From assembly GCA_902491345.1 (NCBI GenBank), contig CABUHI010000007.1, positions 1-64,000 on the forward strand: 64,000 nt of DNA, given 5' to 3'. A program made the position numbers and the translations under genes. A model generated the notes under the pieces. The model did no database searches. It saw only the letters and a program-made list of their open reading frames with translations, and was not told where the DNA came from. The stretch is from an uncultured Collinsella sp. (GTDB lineage Bacteria > Actinomycetota > Coriobacteriia > Coriobacteriales > Coriobacteriaceae). Shown here one piece after another: positions 9,423 to 17,839 of the stretch (the stretch's first letter is position 1; each line of letters opens with the position of its first letter).

Positions 9423-10718
9423 ATGCTCGCCTTTTTACAAACCAACACACCCATCGTGATTTTCAACCAGATTGTCGTCACGCTGCTCACGGTCTGCTTT
9501 CTGTACCAGGTGGTCTTCTTTGTCATCGGCGCTCTTCGTGGCGAGGTCGCGCCTCCCAAGGCCAAAAAACTCCACCGCTATGCCTTCTTTATCGCGGCGC
9601 ATAACGAGGAAGCCGTTATCGCCAATCTTGTTCGCTCCATCAAGGACCAGGATTATCCGTCCGAGCTCATCGAGATCTTTGTGGTCGCCGATGCCTGTAC
9701 CGATAACACGGCACAGCTCGCGCGCGAGGCGGGCGCCATCGTCTATGAGCGCAATGACCTGGCCCGTAAGGGCAAGAGCTGGGTCATGGACTTTGGTTTC
9801 GATCGCATTCTCAACGAGTATCCCGATACGTTTGAGGGCTACTTTATCTTCGATGCCGACAACGTTATCTCCCGCGATTACGTCTCCAAGATGAATGATG
9901 CCTTTGACCAGGGCTTCCATGTGGTCACGAGCTATCGCAATTCCAAGAACTTCGGCAGCTCGTGGATCTCGGCAGCTAATGCCACCTGGTATCTTCGCGA
10001 GGCGCGCTTTCTTAACAACGCGCGTAACATCTGCAAGACGTCTTGCGCCGTCTCGGGTTCGGGCTACCTCATCTCCGCAAGCGTTATCGAGGGCATGCAC
10101 GGTTGGCAGTTCCATACGCTGACCGAGGATATCCAGTTCACCACGTTCTGCGCCATTCACGGCATTCGCATTGGCTATGCGCCGGCGGAGTTCTTTGATG
10201 AGCAGCCGGTGACGTTTAAGGCGTCCTGGAAACAGCGCATGCGTTGGACCAAGGGCTTCTACCAGGTCTTTTTTACCTACGGCAAGCATCTTGTCAAATC
10301 GACGTTCCGCTATCATCGCTTTGCTGCCTACGACATGTTTATGACGATCGCACCGGGCATGCTGCTGTCCCTGATCTCCATGCTCGCCAACGCGACCTTC
10401 CTCATCGTGGGCGGACTTTCGCATGGCTTCTTGGCCACCGAGGTCGAGATGCAGGCTTGTGCCGCCTCGCTCATTATGACCTTCGTGATGATGTACCAGA
10501 CTTTCTTTATCCTGGCGCTACTCACGACCATCTTCGAGTACAAGCACATTCATTGCGCGCAAAAGTGGCGTTTGGTGACCAACCTGTTTACCTTCCCGAT
10601 CTTTATGTTCAGCTATATCCCCATCACGGTGGCGGCCCTGTTCCTAAAGGTCGACTGGGTCCCGACGCAGCACGCCGTCAACGTTACCCTCGACGAGGTC
10701 ATGCAAGGCGCCAAATAA
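9423..10718 (+). CDS. Membrane glycosyltransferase family 2 protein
   Basis: This 431-residue GT2-type transferase has an N-terminal membrane anchor, a cytosolic GT-A domain and several C-terminal membrane segments. That is the architecture of processive synthases and of glycosyltransferases acting on polyprenyl or lipid acceptors. The sugar-nucleotide site is seen as DAD at 144-146, with the TED motif in HTLTEDIQF and the processive-type Q-x-x-R-W motif at 271-275. The acceptor and sugar are unknown; a cell-envelope polysaccharide or glycolipid is inferred. It is monocistronic, with a terminator immediately after the stop. Confidence 0.85.
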   Translation: MLAFLQTNTPIVIFNQIVVTLLTVCFLYQVVFFVIGALRGEVAPPKAKKLHRYAFFIAAHNEEAVIANLVRSIKDQDYPSELIEIFVVADACTDNTAQLAREAGAIVYERNDLARKGKSWVMDFGFDRILNEYPDTFEGYFIFDADNVISRDYVSKMNDAFDQGFHVVTSYRNSKNFGSSWISAANATWYLREARFLNNARNICKTSCAVSGSGYLISASVIEGMHGWQFHTLTEDIQFTTFCAIHGIRIGYAPAEFFDEQPVTFKASWKQRMRWTKGFYQVFFTYGKHLVKSTFRYHRFAAYDMFMTIAPGMLLSLISMLANATFLIVGGLSHGFLATEVEMQACAASLIMTFVMMYQTFFILALLTTIFEYKHIHCAQKWRLVTNLFTFPIFMFSYIPITVAALFLKVDWVPTQHAVNVTLDEVMQGAK

Positions 10719-10727
10719 CCACCACTA

Positions 10728-10768
10728 AAACCACCACAAAGGGGACAGGCACCTTTGCGGTGGTTTTT
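10728..10768 (+). terminator. Intrinsic terminator sharing the CAAAGGGGACAG repeat core
   Basis: The stem AAACCACCACAAAGG pairs with CCTTTGCGGTGGTTTTT with one mismatch. The sequence is close to the reverse strand of the terminator at 3082-3121, including the GGGGACAG loop, which suggests copies of one repeat. Confidence 0.85.
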
Positions 10769-10799
10769 GCGTTTGAGCAGCTGTCCATGGAGGTGCACG

Positions 10800-11222
10800 A
10801 TGTCCTACATCCCATTTTGGATTTGTATCTTTGCCGGCGCGGCGATTGATGTCCGCGAGCGACGGTTTCCCAATGAGCTTGCCGGCGTGTGTGCGGTGGC
10901 GGCGCTTGCAGGCGTCTGGCTCGACAAGGGCGCTAACATCGCGCTTGACCACGCCGGTCTTGCGGTCATCGTCTACCTTGCCCTTGTGCTTACTGAGTCA
11001 CTCTGGCGTCGTGTTCGCCACGCCCCCGGCATTGGCATGGGGGACGTAAAGGCGCTCTTCGCGCTTTGCACGCTCGATCCTATGGGTGGCATCGTTGCAT
11101 TTGCCGCCTCGCTCCTGGCGCTTGCCCTCTCCTGCCTTATCGCAAAAACGCGCTCGTTGCCTTTGCTGCCGTTTTTGGTGCCGATTTTTGCCATAATCGA
11201 GGTCGTGGGCTGCACGTTGTAA
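10800..11222 (+). CDS. Short A24-family (prepilin peptidase-like) membrane peptidase
   Basis: This 140-residue polytopic membrane protein has the two aspartate motifs of the A24 prepilin peptidases. The first is DVRERRFPNE near the N-terminus; the second is GMGDVKAL (G-x-G-D) near residue 80. It lacks the N-terminal methyltransferase domain of PilD, as do the TadV/CpaA types. The start ATG follows GGAGG. No pilin, ATPase or tad gene is nearby, so its substrate pilin must be encoded elsewhere or the enzyme has another role. It reads toward the dGTPase-like gene. Confidence 0.8.
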   Translation: MSYIPFWICIFAGAAIDVRERRFPNELAGVCAVAALAGVWLDKGANIALDHAGLAVIVYLALVLTESLWRRVRHAPGIGMGDVKALFALCTLDPMGGIVAFAASLLALALSCLIAKTRSLPLLPFLVPIFAIIEVVGCTL

Positions 11223-11253
11223 CCGATTGTGCATCCTTCTTAAGGAGCATGCC

Positions 11254-12501
11254 ATGACAACTAATCAAGAAACGGCCGTCATTAAGGCGCGCATGGACCG
11301 GATTCCGTCGGCGTTGTCGCCCGAGCTTGTCGAGCGCATTTCCGCCGATCGTGCTTCGGGTTCTGTCAATCCGTATCGTTGCAACGACAACCAGGTCATT
11401 CGTCGTATTGATCGCGCTGCCGACAAAGGCACGCTTATGCGACCGGCATTTATGCGCGATACCGAAAAGATTCTTCATCTTCCGGCGTACACCCGTTATG
11501 CAGGCAAAACGCAGGTTTTTAGCTTCCGTAGCAATGATGATCTGTCACGCCGCGGTTTGCATGTGCAGCTTGTCTCGCGCATTGCGCGCGATATCGGTCG
11601 CGCCCTTGGGCTCAACTGCGATCTGATCGAGGCGATTGGCTTAGGCCACGACTTGGGCCACACGCCCTTCGGCCATGCCGGTGAGCGATTCCTCAACGAT
11701 ATCTATCGCGAGCGTACCGACCGCTTCTTTTTTCATAACGTGCAGTCGGTTCGCGTGCTCGATGCGCTGTACGGTCGTAACGTGTCGCTCCAGACGCTCG
11801 ACGGCGTCTTGTGCCATAACGGCGAGTACGAGCAACGCGTGTTTGAGCTTTCGGACATGGGTTCCTTTGACCAGTTCGACCGAACCGTCGAGGAATGCAT
11901 TGCCACGGGTTATACCGCAATTGAGCACCTGCGTCCCATGACGCTCGAAGGCTGCGTGGTCCGCATCTCGGATATCCTTGCCTACGTTGGGCGCGATCGC
12001 CAAGACGCCATTGCGGCGGGCCTGCTGTCGCCCGATGCTTTTGACGATGGCCTGGGTGGGGCATACAACAGCTGGATCCTTACGCATGCCTCCATCGATA
12101 TCGTTGAGCACAGCTATGGTAAGCCGCGCATAGAGATGAGCGAGGAGCTGTTTGAGGAAATCCGCCGAGCCAAGCGCGAGAACTACGAGAAGATCTATAG
12201 CAAGGGCGGCATCGAAGGCGACTCCGAAGCGGAACTGCGCGAGGCGTTCGAAAAGCTCTACGACCGTTGCCTGCAGGATATAAACGAAGGCGACGAGTCC
12301 TCGTACATCTTTAAGCACCACATTTCTCGCATTGATCAGCAGCTTTCCTACTACGACCGTACCTATGCCTGGCAGGACGACAAGGATCAAGCGGTAGTGG
12401 ATTACATCGCGAGCATGACAGACGGCTATTTCTGCGAGCTCACGAGCAAGTTGTTCCCGGGATTAAAGTTTCCGCACCGTACCTATATTAACGAACGGTA
12501 G
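11254..12501 (+). CDS. dGTPase-like HD-domain nucleotide triphosphohydrolase
   Basis: This 415-residue protein of the HD superfamily resembles deoxyguanosinetriphosphate triphosphohydrolases, which cleave dNTPs to nucleoside and tripolyphosphate. The metal-binding HD motif is GLGHDLGHTPFGH at about 129-141, with the upstream R-x-x-T-QVF region around residue 85 typical of dNTPase folds and a later Asp in RISDILAY. The start ATG has TAAGGAG upstream; earlier in-frame codons lack a Shine-Dalgarno. Substrate range cannot be read from sequence. It lies 31 nt after the A24 peptidase and may be co-transcribed with it. Confidence 0.85.
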   Translation: MTTNQETAVIKARMDRIPSALSPELVERISADRASGSVNPYRCNDNQVIRRIDRAADKGTLMRPAFMRDTEKILHLPAYTRYAGKTQVFSFRSNDDLSRRGLHVQLVSRIARDIGRALGLNCDLIEAIGLGHDLGHTPFGHAGERFLNDIYRERTDRFFFHNVQSVRVLDALYGRNVSLQTLDGVLCHNGEYEQRVFELSDMGSFDQFDRTVEECIATGYTAIEHLRPMTLEGCVVRISDILAYVGRDRQDAIAAGLLSPDAFDDGLGGAYNSWILTHASIDIVEHSYGKPRIEMSEELFEEIRRAKRENYEKIYSKGGIEGDSEAELREAFEKLYDRCLQDINEGDESSYIFKHHISRIDQQLSYYDRTYAWQDDKDQAVVDYIASMTDGYFCELTSKLFPGLKFPHRTYINER

Positions 12502-12562
12502 TTCGTATATATTCGGTATACTTATTAGTGAAAAACGTTTTTGATTGATGCACGGGATGGCT

Positions 12563-13912
12563 ATGGACGACCTTTTTTCTGCCTCGACGCGCGAGCGTTC
12601 CTTTAAAAATGCGCCGCTTGCGGTTCGCATGCGCCCCAATTCGCTCGACGAGTACGTGGGTCAGCAAAAGGCCGTGGGCAAGGGTTCGTGGCTGCGTGCG
12701 GCAATCGAGCATGATGTGCTATCGAGCGTGATTCTGTATGGGCCGGCCGGTACGGGCAAGACGACGCTTGCCCACATTATCGCTAACCATACCAAGAGCG
12801 AGTTTGTCGAGGTTAGCGCCGTGACGGGTACCGTGAAGGATCTGCGTCGCGTGATTGACGAGGCCAAGACGCGCCTGAATACCTACGACCGCCGCACCAT
12901 CTTGTTCATCGACGAGATTCATCGCTTTTCTAAGTCGCAGCAGGATGCCCTGCTGCATGCAGTTGAGAACCGTACCGTCATTATGATTGGCGCCACGACG
13001 GAGAACCCGTACTTCGAGGTCAACTCGGCGTTGCTCTCGCGTGGTCGCGTGGTGGAGCTTGAGCACTTAAAGGACGAGGATATTGCGACGCTCATCGAGC
13101 GTGCACTCGAGGCGCCGCAGGGTCTGAACGGCAAGTTCTCGGCCGATGAGGATACGGTTAAGACCATCTGCACGCTGGCCGCGGGTGATGCTCGCTCGGC
13201 GCTCACGACGCTCGAGCTTGCAAGCGAGATTGCCGTAACGCGTCCCGATACCGAGGGAACGCCAGCGCCGGCGGCGGGGGAGCGCTATCCCATCACCGTG
13301 GATGACGTTAAGATTGCCAACCCGCGTCGTGGCTTTTCGTACGACAAAAACGGTGACATGCACTATGACATTATCAGTGCGTTTATTAAGTCTATGCGCG
13401 GCAGCGACCCCGATGCCACGATCTATTGGCTTGCACGCATGATCGATGCTGGAGAGGACCCCAAGTTTATTGCTCGCCGTATTATGATCCATGCTTCCGA
13501 GGACGTCGGCAACGCCGATCCGCAGGCGCTTTTGGTGGCGCATGCCGCATTTAAATCTGCCGAGGTCATTGGCTATCCCGAATGTCGCATTAACCTGGCT
13601 CAGGCTGCGCTCTATGTGTGCTTGGCACCAAAATCCAACGCGTGCGAGGCTTCGATCGATGCGGCGCTGGCCGATATCCATTCAAGTGGACTGCGCGAGG
13701 TACCGAGTTATCTGCGCGACCGTCATCGCCCGGGCAGCGACGAATACGGTGTGTATAAATATCCGCATGATTATCCCGAAGGCTGGGTCGATCAGCGCTA
13801 TTTGCCCGAGGGACTGGAGCGCGGTGCGTTTTGGCAGCCTGCCGGCCGCGGTTGGGAAGAGTGGCGCGTAGAACAAAGCGAACGCGACCGTAGCGGCAAT
13901 GCTCCCAAGTAG
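12563..13912 (+). CDS. rarA: Replication-associated recombination protein RarA (MgsA)
   Basis: RarA is an AAA+ ATPase related to clamp loaders that acts at stalled replication forks. Walker A is GPAGTGKTT at about residues 60-68, Walker B is ILFIDEIHRF, and a sensor/arginine-finger region NSALLSRGRV follows. The C-terminal tetramerisation domain is complete. The total of about 449 residues is normal for the family. The start is uncertain: TTG 12545 and ATG 12548, 12557 and 12563 are all in frame. The last gives the family-typical MDDLFS N-terminus and has GGGATGG just upstream. Confidence 0.95.
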   Translation: MDDLFSASTRERSFKNAPLAVRMRPNSLDEYVGQQKAVGKGSWLRAAIEHDVLSSVILYGPAGTGKTTLAHIIANHTKSEFVEVSAVTGTVKDLRRVIDEAKTRLNTYDRRTILFIDEIHRFSKSQQDALLHAVENRTVIMIGATTENPYFEVNSALLSRGRVVELEHLKDEDIATLIERALEAPQGLNGKFSADEDTVKTICTLAAGDARSALTTLELASEIAVTRPDTEGTPAPAAGERYPITVDDVKIANPRRGFSYDKNGDMHYDIISAFIKSMRGSDPDATIYWLARMIDAGEDPKFIARRIMIHASEDVGNADPQALLVAHAAFKSAEVIGYPECRINLAQAALYVCLAPKSNACEASIDAALADIHSSGLREVPSYLRDRHRPGSDEYGVYKYPHDYPEGWVDQRYLPEGLERGAFWQPAGRGWEEWRVEQSERDRSGNAPK

Positions 13913-14007
13913 GTCATTGGCGCCTCGCACATTCCCTTTGGGTATCTTTCCCCTTCTTTGGGGTACCATGAAGAGCGTCTGTATTTCGATTCCTTCGGGA
14001 GGCTTGT

Positions 14008-14601
14008 ATGAGTCCCATTCAAATCGCCCTGCTGTTGCTTGCCGTTGTCGGCGTGTGGGCTGTTATCGAACTCGCGCTCACGCTGCGCAAGACCCGTACC
14101 GTCGTTGATTCGCTCGACAAGACAGTCAGCGACCTCAACAACACCATCGCCGAGGCTCAGCCCGTGGTGGCAAAGCTCGATGGCGCCGTTGACGAGCTTA
14201 CGCCGGCACTTGCCCAGGTTGAGCCACTCCTCAAATCGAGCAAGACCGCTGTCGACGCCCTTACTTCCAATCTCGTAGAGGTCGAAGCCGTGGTTCGCGA
14301 CATCTCCGAGGTTACGGGCAGTGTGGCCGAGGCCAGCAATGCCGTATCGAGTGTGACCGACTCTGCCGCCGGCGCCGTGCAGAAGCTTTTCAATAAGGTG
14401 AAGGCTCCTGCAGCCGACGCCGATCGCAAGCTCGCCGCTGCCGCCGCCGAGGCCGAGCAGCCTACCGAGCGTGTTCTGATTGGTGGGGCTGAGGACGAGG
14501 CCGCCGATGGTGCGGATGCGGCTCAGAAGCCCGCAGCCAAGCCAACTCAGTATTACACCTATACGCCCGCCGAGACCTCCGAGGAGTCCTGCGATGAGTA
14601 G
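14008..14601 (+). CDS. Membrane-anchored coiled-coil protein, DUF948-like
   Basis: This 197-residue protein has one N-terminal membrane segment (about residues 4-24) and a long stretch of alternating hydrophobic heptads predicted to be coiled coil. An acidic, alanine-rich, low-complexity tail ends it. The pattern resembles DUF948 proteins of Gram-positive bacteria, which have no known function. The start ATG follows GGGAGG. Its stop overlaps the start of the anti-sigma gene (ATGAGTAG), so it forms the first gene of a four-gene unit with anti-sigma, sigma and an AI-2E family protein. Involvement in stress or envelope response is inferred only from that context. Confidence 0.75.
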   Translation: MSPIQIALLLLAVVGVWAVIELALTLRKTRTVVDSLDKTVSDLNNTIAEAQPVVAKLDGAVDELTPALAQVEPLLKSSKTAVDALTSNLVEVEAVVRDISEVTGSVAEASNAVSSVTDSAAGAVQKLFNKVKAPAADADRKLAAAAAEAEQPTERVLIGGAEDEAADGADAAQKPAAKPTQYYTYTPAETSEESCDE

Positions 14602-14971
14602 CGAAGCAACCTGCCCCATTACGCTGAGCGTTGCCGGTGATCCGCGTCTCGCGCGCTTGGTGCGCATGACTGCCGCCAATGTCGGCGCCCTGTGCTCTAT
14701 GTCCGTCGATCGCATCGAGGATATTCGTATGGCTGCCGAGGAAGCCTTTATCTTTGGCTGCACGGCCGTTGATTCCGACGATATTTCGATCAAATTCGAT
14801 GTCGACGAATCCCATGTGGGCATGACCTTTACCTTTGGCGACCAGGCGACTGTCGATGAGGATGACCAGGCTGCCGTATATGCCGAGCTCATTTTGGCGA
14901 GTGTGTGCGACTCCTACGAAAAGACTACAGCGCCCCTGACGCTTTCCCTCGACCTCAAGGCGGATATCTAA
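14594..14971 (+). CDS. Anti-sigma factor, RsbW/SpoIIAB-like HATPase fold
   Basis: This 125-residue protein resembles the GHKL serine-kinase anti-sigma factors: the helix pattern VDRIEDIRMAAEEAFIFG matches the N-box region, where the Glu contacts Mg-ATP. The following G1-type DxGxG motif is degenerate (FTFGDQAT), so kinase activity is doubtful. It directly precedes a sigma-B/F-type factor with 1 nt between them, the standard partner arrangement. No RsbV/SpoIIAA-like anti-anti-sigma gene is adjacent. Binding and inhibition of the downstream sigma factor is inferred from context. Confidence 0.78.
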   Translation: MSSEATCPITLSVAGDPRLARLVRMTAANVGALCSMSVDRIEDIRMAAEEAFIFGCTAVDSDDISIKFDVDESHVGMTFTFGDQATVDEDDQAAVYAELILASVCDSYEKTTAPLTLSLDLKADI

Positions 14972-14972
14972 T

Positions 14973-15764
14973 ATGACCGAACGTTCCCGGAGCGGCAAGA
15001 CCGCTTGGGACAAGGAGAAAACCCGCGAGTTGTTTCGTCGTTATAAAGAGACCGGTGATCCGGATGCACGCGAGCAGCTCGTCATGTCCCACATGAACCT
15101 GGTAAGGTTTCTTGCCAACAAATTTAAGAACCGCGGCGAGCCGCTCGATGACCTTTTGCAGGTCGGCTATCTGGGCCTGCTCAAGGCTATCGACCGCTTT
15201 GACCCTGAGCGCGGGCTCGAGTTCACGACGTTTGCCACGCCCACCATTCTGGGCGAGATTAAGCGCCACTTCCGCGACAAGGGCTGGAGCGTGCGCGTGC
15301 CTCGTCGCTTGCAGGAGCTCTCTGCCAAGGTTAACCAGGCTACCGACAAGCTCACTAACGAGCTGCAACGTTCGCCCAAGGTCGAGGAAATCGCCGATTA
15401 CCTGGGCGTGACCGTCGACGAGGTGCTCGAAGCCATGGAATCGTCTTCGGCCTACACCTCGGTGCCCATCGAGGCCCCCGGTGCGTCCGATTCCGACGAT
15501 GCACCTTCGATTCTCGACCGCTATGCCGATGATGACAATGAACTCGACTTTACTGATGACCGTCTGGTGATTGAGGAGGCCATCCGCGATTTCTCGCCGC
15601 GCGAGCGCGAGGTTATCGAGCTACGCTTCGTGAAGGGCATGACCCAGATCGAGATTGCCAAGAAGCTGGGCATCTCGCAGGTGCAGGTCTCGCGCCTACT
15701 GCGCCGCACTCTTAAGAAGATTCAGGACAAGATCGACCCCGACGGAGTGATGGTTCGTTCATGA
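14973..15764 (+). CDS. RNA polymerase sigma factor, sigma-B/F/G type (group 3)
   Basis: This 263-residue sigma-70 family factor holds region 2 (LLQVGYLGLLKAIDRFDP and the TFATPTILGEIKRHFRD stretch), region 3 and region 4 with an HTH (MTQIEIAKKLGISQVQVSRLLRR). The sequence is most like the stress and sporulation group (SigB/SigF). An acidic insert DSDDAPSILDRYADDDNELD lies between regions 3 and 4. It is paired with the upstream anti-sigma gene and overlaps the AI-2E gene (ATGA). Which genes it drives cannot be said; no second sigma-specific promoter motif was recognised in the window. Confidence 0.93.
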   Translation: MTERSRSGKTAWDKEKTRELFRRYKETGDPDAREQLVMSHMNLVRFLANKFKNRGEPLDDLLQVGYLGLLKAIDRFDPERGLEFTTFATPTILGEIKRHFRDKGWSVRVPRRLQELSAKVNQATDKLTNELQRSPKVEEIADYLGVTVDEVLEAMESSSAYTSVPIEAPGASDSDDAPSILDRYADDDNELDFTDDRLVIEEAIRDFSPREREVIELRFVKGMTQIEIAKKLGISQVQVSRLLRRTLKKIQDKIDPDGVMVRS

Positions 15765-17173
15765 ATGAGCACCCCCAACAAACCGACCGCACGCTGCGCG
15801 ATACCCGTATTCTGACGTTGCGCATTTGGGGCGTCGTCGGCTGCATTGTCATCGCCGCCGTCATCTTTAATCTTATGGGCATCCTGGCGCCGGTCATCGA
15901 GTTTCTCGCCGTCGGTTCCATCATCGCTTTTGTGATGTCGCCGATCACCAATTGGCTTGAGCACCATGGCGTGAATCGCGGCATCGGTTCGCTTGTCGCG
16001 CTTATTGTGGTCGTTGCCGTGCTCGTCGGCGTCGTTTGCATCTTGTCGCCGATTCTCTTTGGCCAGATCATGGAAGTCCTGAGCCGCCTGCCTGAGCAGC
16101 TTCGTGTTGCTGGTGGCGACCTCAATGAGATGATCTCGCATGCCAAGACGCTCAACAACACGCCGCTCAAGGAGTATCTGGACGATAACCTTTCTTCGCT
16201 CGTTACGGTGGCGTCCAAGTATGTCTCGCAAATCGCTGCCGAGCTCGGTCGCGGTGTATTCCCGCTCATTACCAATACGGCCTCGCAGCTGTTCGTCATC
16301 TTTCTGGGCTTGGTGCTTGCCTATTGGTTGGCCTGCGACTATCCCCGCATGCACCACGAGGTCTGCACCATCATTGGTCAGGAAAAGGAGACCTCGTACC
16401 GTTTTATGGTTGCGATTCTTTCGCGCTCGGTCGGCGGCTACATGCGTGGCATGGTCGTAACGTCCATCTGCGGTGGCATCCTCGCCTTTATCGGCTTTAC
16501 GCTCATTGGCCATCCATACGCGGCACTCATGGCCATCTTCACCGGCATCATGCACTTGGTCCCAGTTGTTGGTCCCTGGGTGAGCGCGGCTATCGCCACG
16601 GTGCTCGGCTTTATGTTCAGCCCGATGCTGGCGTTATGGACCTTGATCGTGACCATGGTGGCACAAAATGTCACCGACAACGTCATTTCGCCTAAGGTCA
16701 TGCAGAGCTCGGTCCAGGTGCATCCCATCATGAGCCTGACGGCCCTCGTTATTGGTTCGGCACTCATGGGCCCCATTGGCATGGTCATCGCCATTCCGTT
16801 GTGCGCGGCCCTTAAGGGCATTTTCGTCTACTACTTTGAGAACGAGACCGGCCGTCAGCTCGTGGCATACGACGGCGCCGTGTTTAAGGGAACGCCGTAT
16901 CGCGATGCCGAGGGCAACCCGGTCGCCGCCTATGACGCGCTTGGCGATGACACGTTCATCTATGAGTCTGAGCTCATCGGAAACGAGACCGCGCCCGAGG
17001 CCAAAGCTATGCCCAAGCCTGAGCTCGATAATCCCTGGATCAAGCTCTCGGGCCTGCAGCCCGATGCGACGGGTTTCTTTAAGAACCCCTTCGCCAAGGA
17101 CGATGATGCCGACTCGAATGACGACACCAAAACCGGCATCGACGGCTCCATGGACGATTCGGATTCCAAATAA
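15761..17173 (+). CDS. AI-2E family (DUF20/PerM) membrane transporter
   Basis: This 470-residue protein has about seven or eight membrane segments and the family pattern MHLVPVVGPWVSAAIAT and QNVTDNVISPKVMQSSVQVHP. Family members include AI-2 exporter TqsA and Na+/H+ antiporters, so the substrate is open. The C-terminal 100 residues are an acidic cytoplasmic tail ending in a run of Asp and Ser. The start overlaps the sigma factor stop (ATGA), so it is the last gene of the coiled-coil, anti-sigma, sigma unit. No terminator is seen directly after it; the next gene is convergent and only 15 nt away. Confidence 0.85.
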   Translation: MNEHPQQTDRTLRDTRILTLRIWGVVGCIVIAAVIFNLMGILAPVIEFLAVGSIIAFVMSPITNWLEHHGVNRGIGSLVALIVVVAVLVGVVCILSPILFGQIMEVLSRLPEQLRVAGGDLNEMISHAKTLNNTPLKEYLDDNLSSLVTVASKYVSQIAAELGRGVFPLITNTASQLFVIFLGLVLAYWLACDYPRMHHEVCTIIGQEKETSYRFMVAILSRSVGGYMRGMVVTSICGGILAFIGFTLIGHPYAALMAIFTGIMHLVPVVGPWVSAAIATVLGFMFSPMLALWTLIVTMVAQNVTDNVISPKVMQSSVQVHPIMSLTALVIGSALMGPIGMVIAIPLCAALKGIFVYYFENETGRQLVAYDGAVFKGTPYRDAEGNPVAAYDALGDDTFIYESELIGNETAPEAKAMPKPELDNPWIKLSGLQPDATGFFKNPFAKDDDADSNDDTKTGIDGSMDDSDSK

Positions 17174-17187
17174 GCCTGTTAGTTGAG

Positions 17188-17643
17188 CTACTTCTTTGCC
17201 GGTGTCGTATACGAAACCTCTATACCCGCGGCAATTGCCATGAGACAGCTCACGATGAATCCGAACTCATACTTCAAAACGTTTGTTGCGGTCAGGGCGA
17301 TAATCAACACTGTCGCAATTTGCAGAATTATCATTATTGCGAAGAGATTGATTCCTTGTTTGGCCGAAGTCGCTGAGTGAGTTTGGCTTTGTTGATTTAG
17401 GTTGTAGCTGACAACAAAAGCGACCAGTTCGCTTGATACGGGGCCGACTACATAGAAAAAGATTGCGTCAATGAAGCCTATAGTGTTGTAAGTGTTGTAA
17501 GTGTTGTAAGTTGTTTCGCCGGAAAAAACAGCGTATAAAGCATATCCAAATCTTGGCTGATTCATGTATGAGTAAGAAAAGACGAAGAGCGTCAATATTG
17601 CTACTACCAGAAGTGCATTCAGGACAAATCGTTTGCTTTTCAT
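17188..17643 (-). CDS. AT-rich orphan four-helix membrane protein
   Basis: I do not recognise this 151-residue protein. It has about four hydrophobic segments and a Shine-Dalgarno AAGGAG 8 nt before the start. Its base composition is visibly more AT-rich than its neighbours and its codon choice differs (TAT, AAT, TTA common), which suggests recent transfer. A 9-bp tandem repeat inside the gene encodes TYNTYNTYN between the first and second membrane segments. It is antisense-oriented between the AI-2E gene and alaS. A small integral membrane protein from mobile or phage DNA is possible; there is no evidence of function. Confidence 0.6.
   Translation of the reverse strand: MKSKRFVLNALLVVAILTLFVFSYSYMNQPRFGYALYAVFSGETTYNTYNTYNTIGFIDAIFFYVVGPVSSELVAFVVSYNLNQQSQTHSATSAKQGINLFAIMIILQIATVLIIALTATNVLKYEFGFIVSCLMAIAAGIEVSYTTPAKK
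17483..17509 (-). repeat. Three tandem 9-bp units inside the orphan membrane protein gene
   Basis: GTGTTGTAA occurs three times in a row. On the coding strand it encodes repeated Thr-Tyr-Asn. Unit loss or gain would keep the frame, changing loop length only. Confidence 0.9.
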
Positions 17644-17737
17644 CGATCGCTCCTTCCGGATGGTTCTTATATAGCATTTTACCAAACCCATCCCTTTCAA
17701 AGGATTGCTTAGTCCTAAATAACATGCACTTTCGCTG

Positions 17738-17767
17738 GAGGGTCGCTGTTTGGCGGCCCTCTTTTTT
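17738..17767 (+). terminator. Intrinsic terminator upstream of the alaS promoter
   Basis: The stem GAGGGTCGC pairs with GCGGCCCTC (one G-U) and a TTTTTT tract follows. It lies just before the alaS promoter and would insulate alaS from transcription entering across the orphan gene. Confidence 0.82.
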
Positions 17768-17793
17768 GCGCTGGGGCGGTGGGATGGTAATAT
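17766..17793 (+). promoter_or_regulatory. alaS promoter, TTGCGC-16-TAATAT with extended -10
   Basis: TTGCGC at 17766-17771 and TAATAT at 17788-17793 have a 16-nt spacer and a TG one base before the -10. The same hexamers, TTGCGC and TAATAT, form the tRNA-Glu promoter at 40747-40775. Confidence 0.65.
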
Positions 17794-17839
17794 CGTTACG
17801 TTTGAACTGTTTCGATGTGAAACCGAGGAGATTCCCTCT

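Noticed and set aside
17483..17509. Possible CRISPR-like repeat
   Set aside because: Units are 9 bp without spacers and lie in a coding frame; no CRISPR array or cas gene was seen anywhere in the window.
17738..17767. T-box or attenuator for alaS
   Set aside because: The hairpin precedes the best promoter match and no T-box or specifier motifs are present, so it was called an ordinary terminator.
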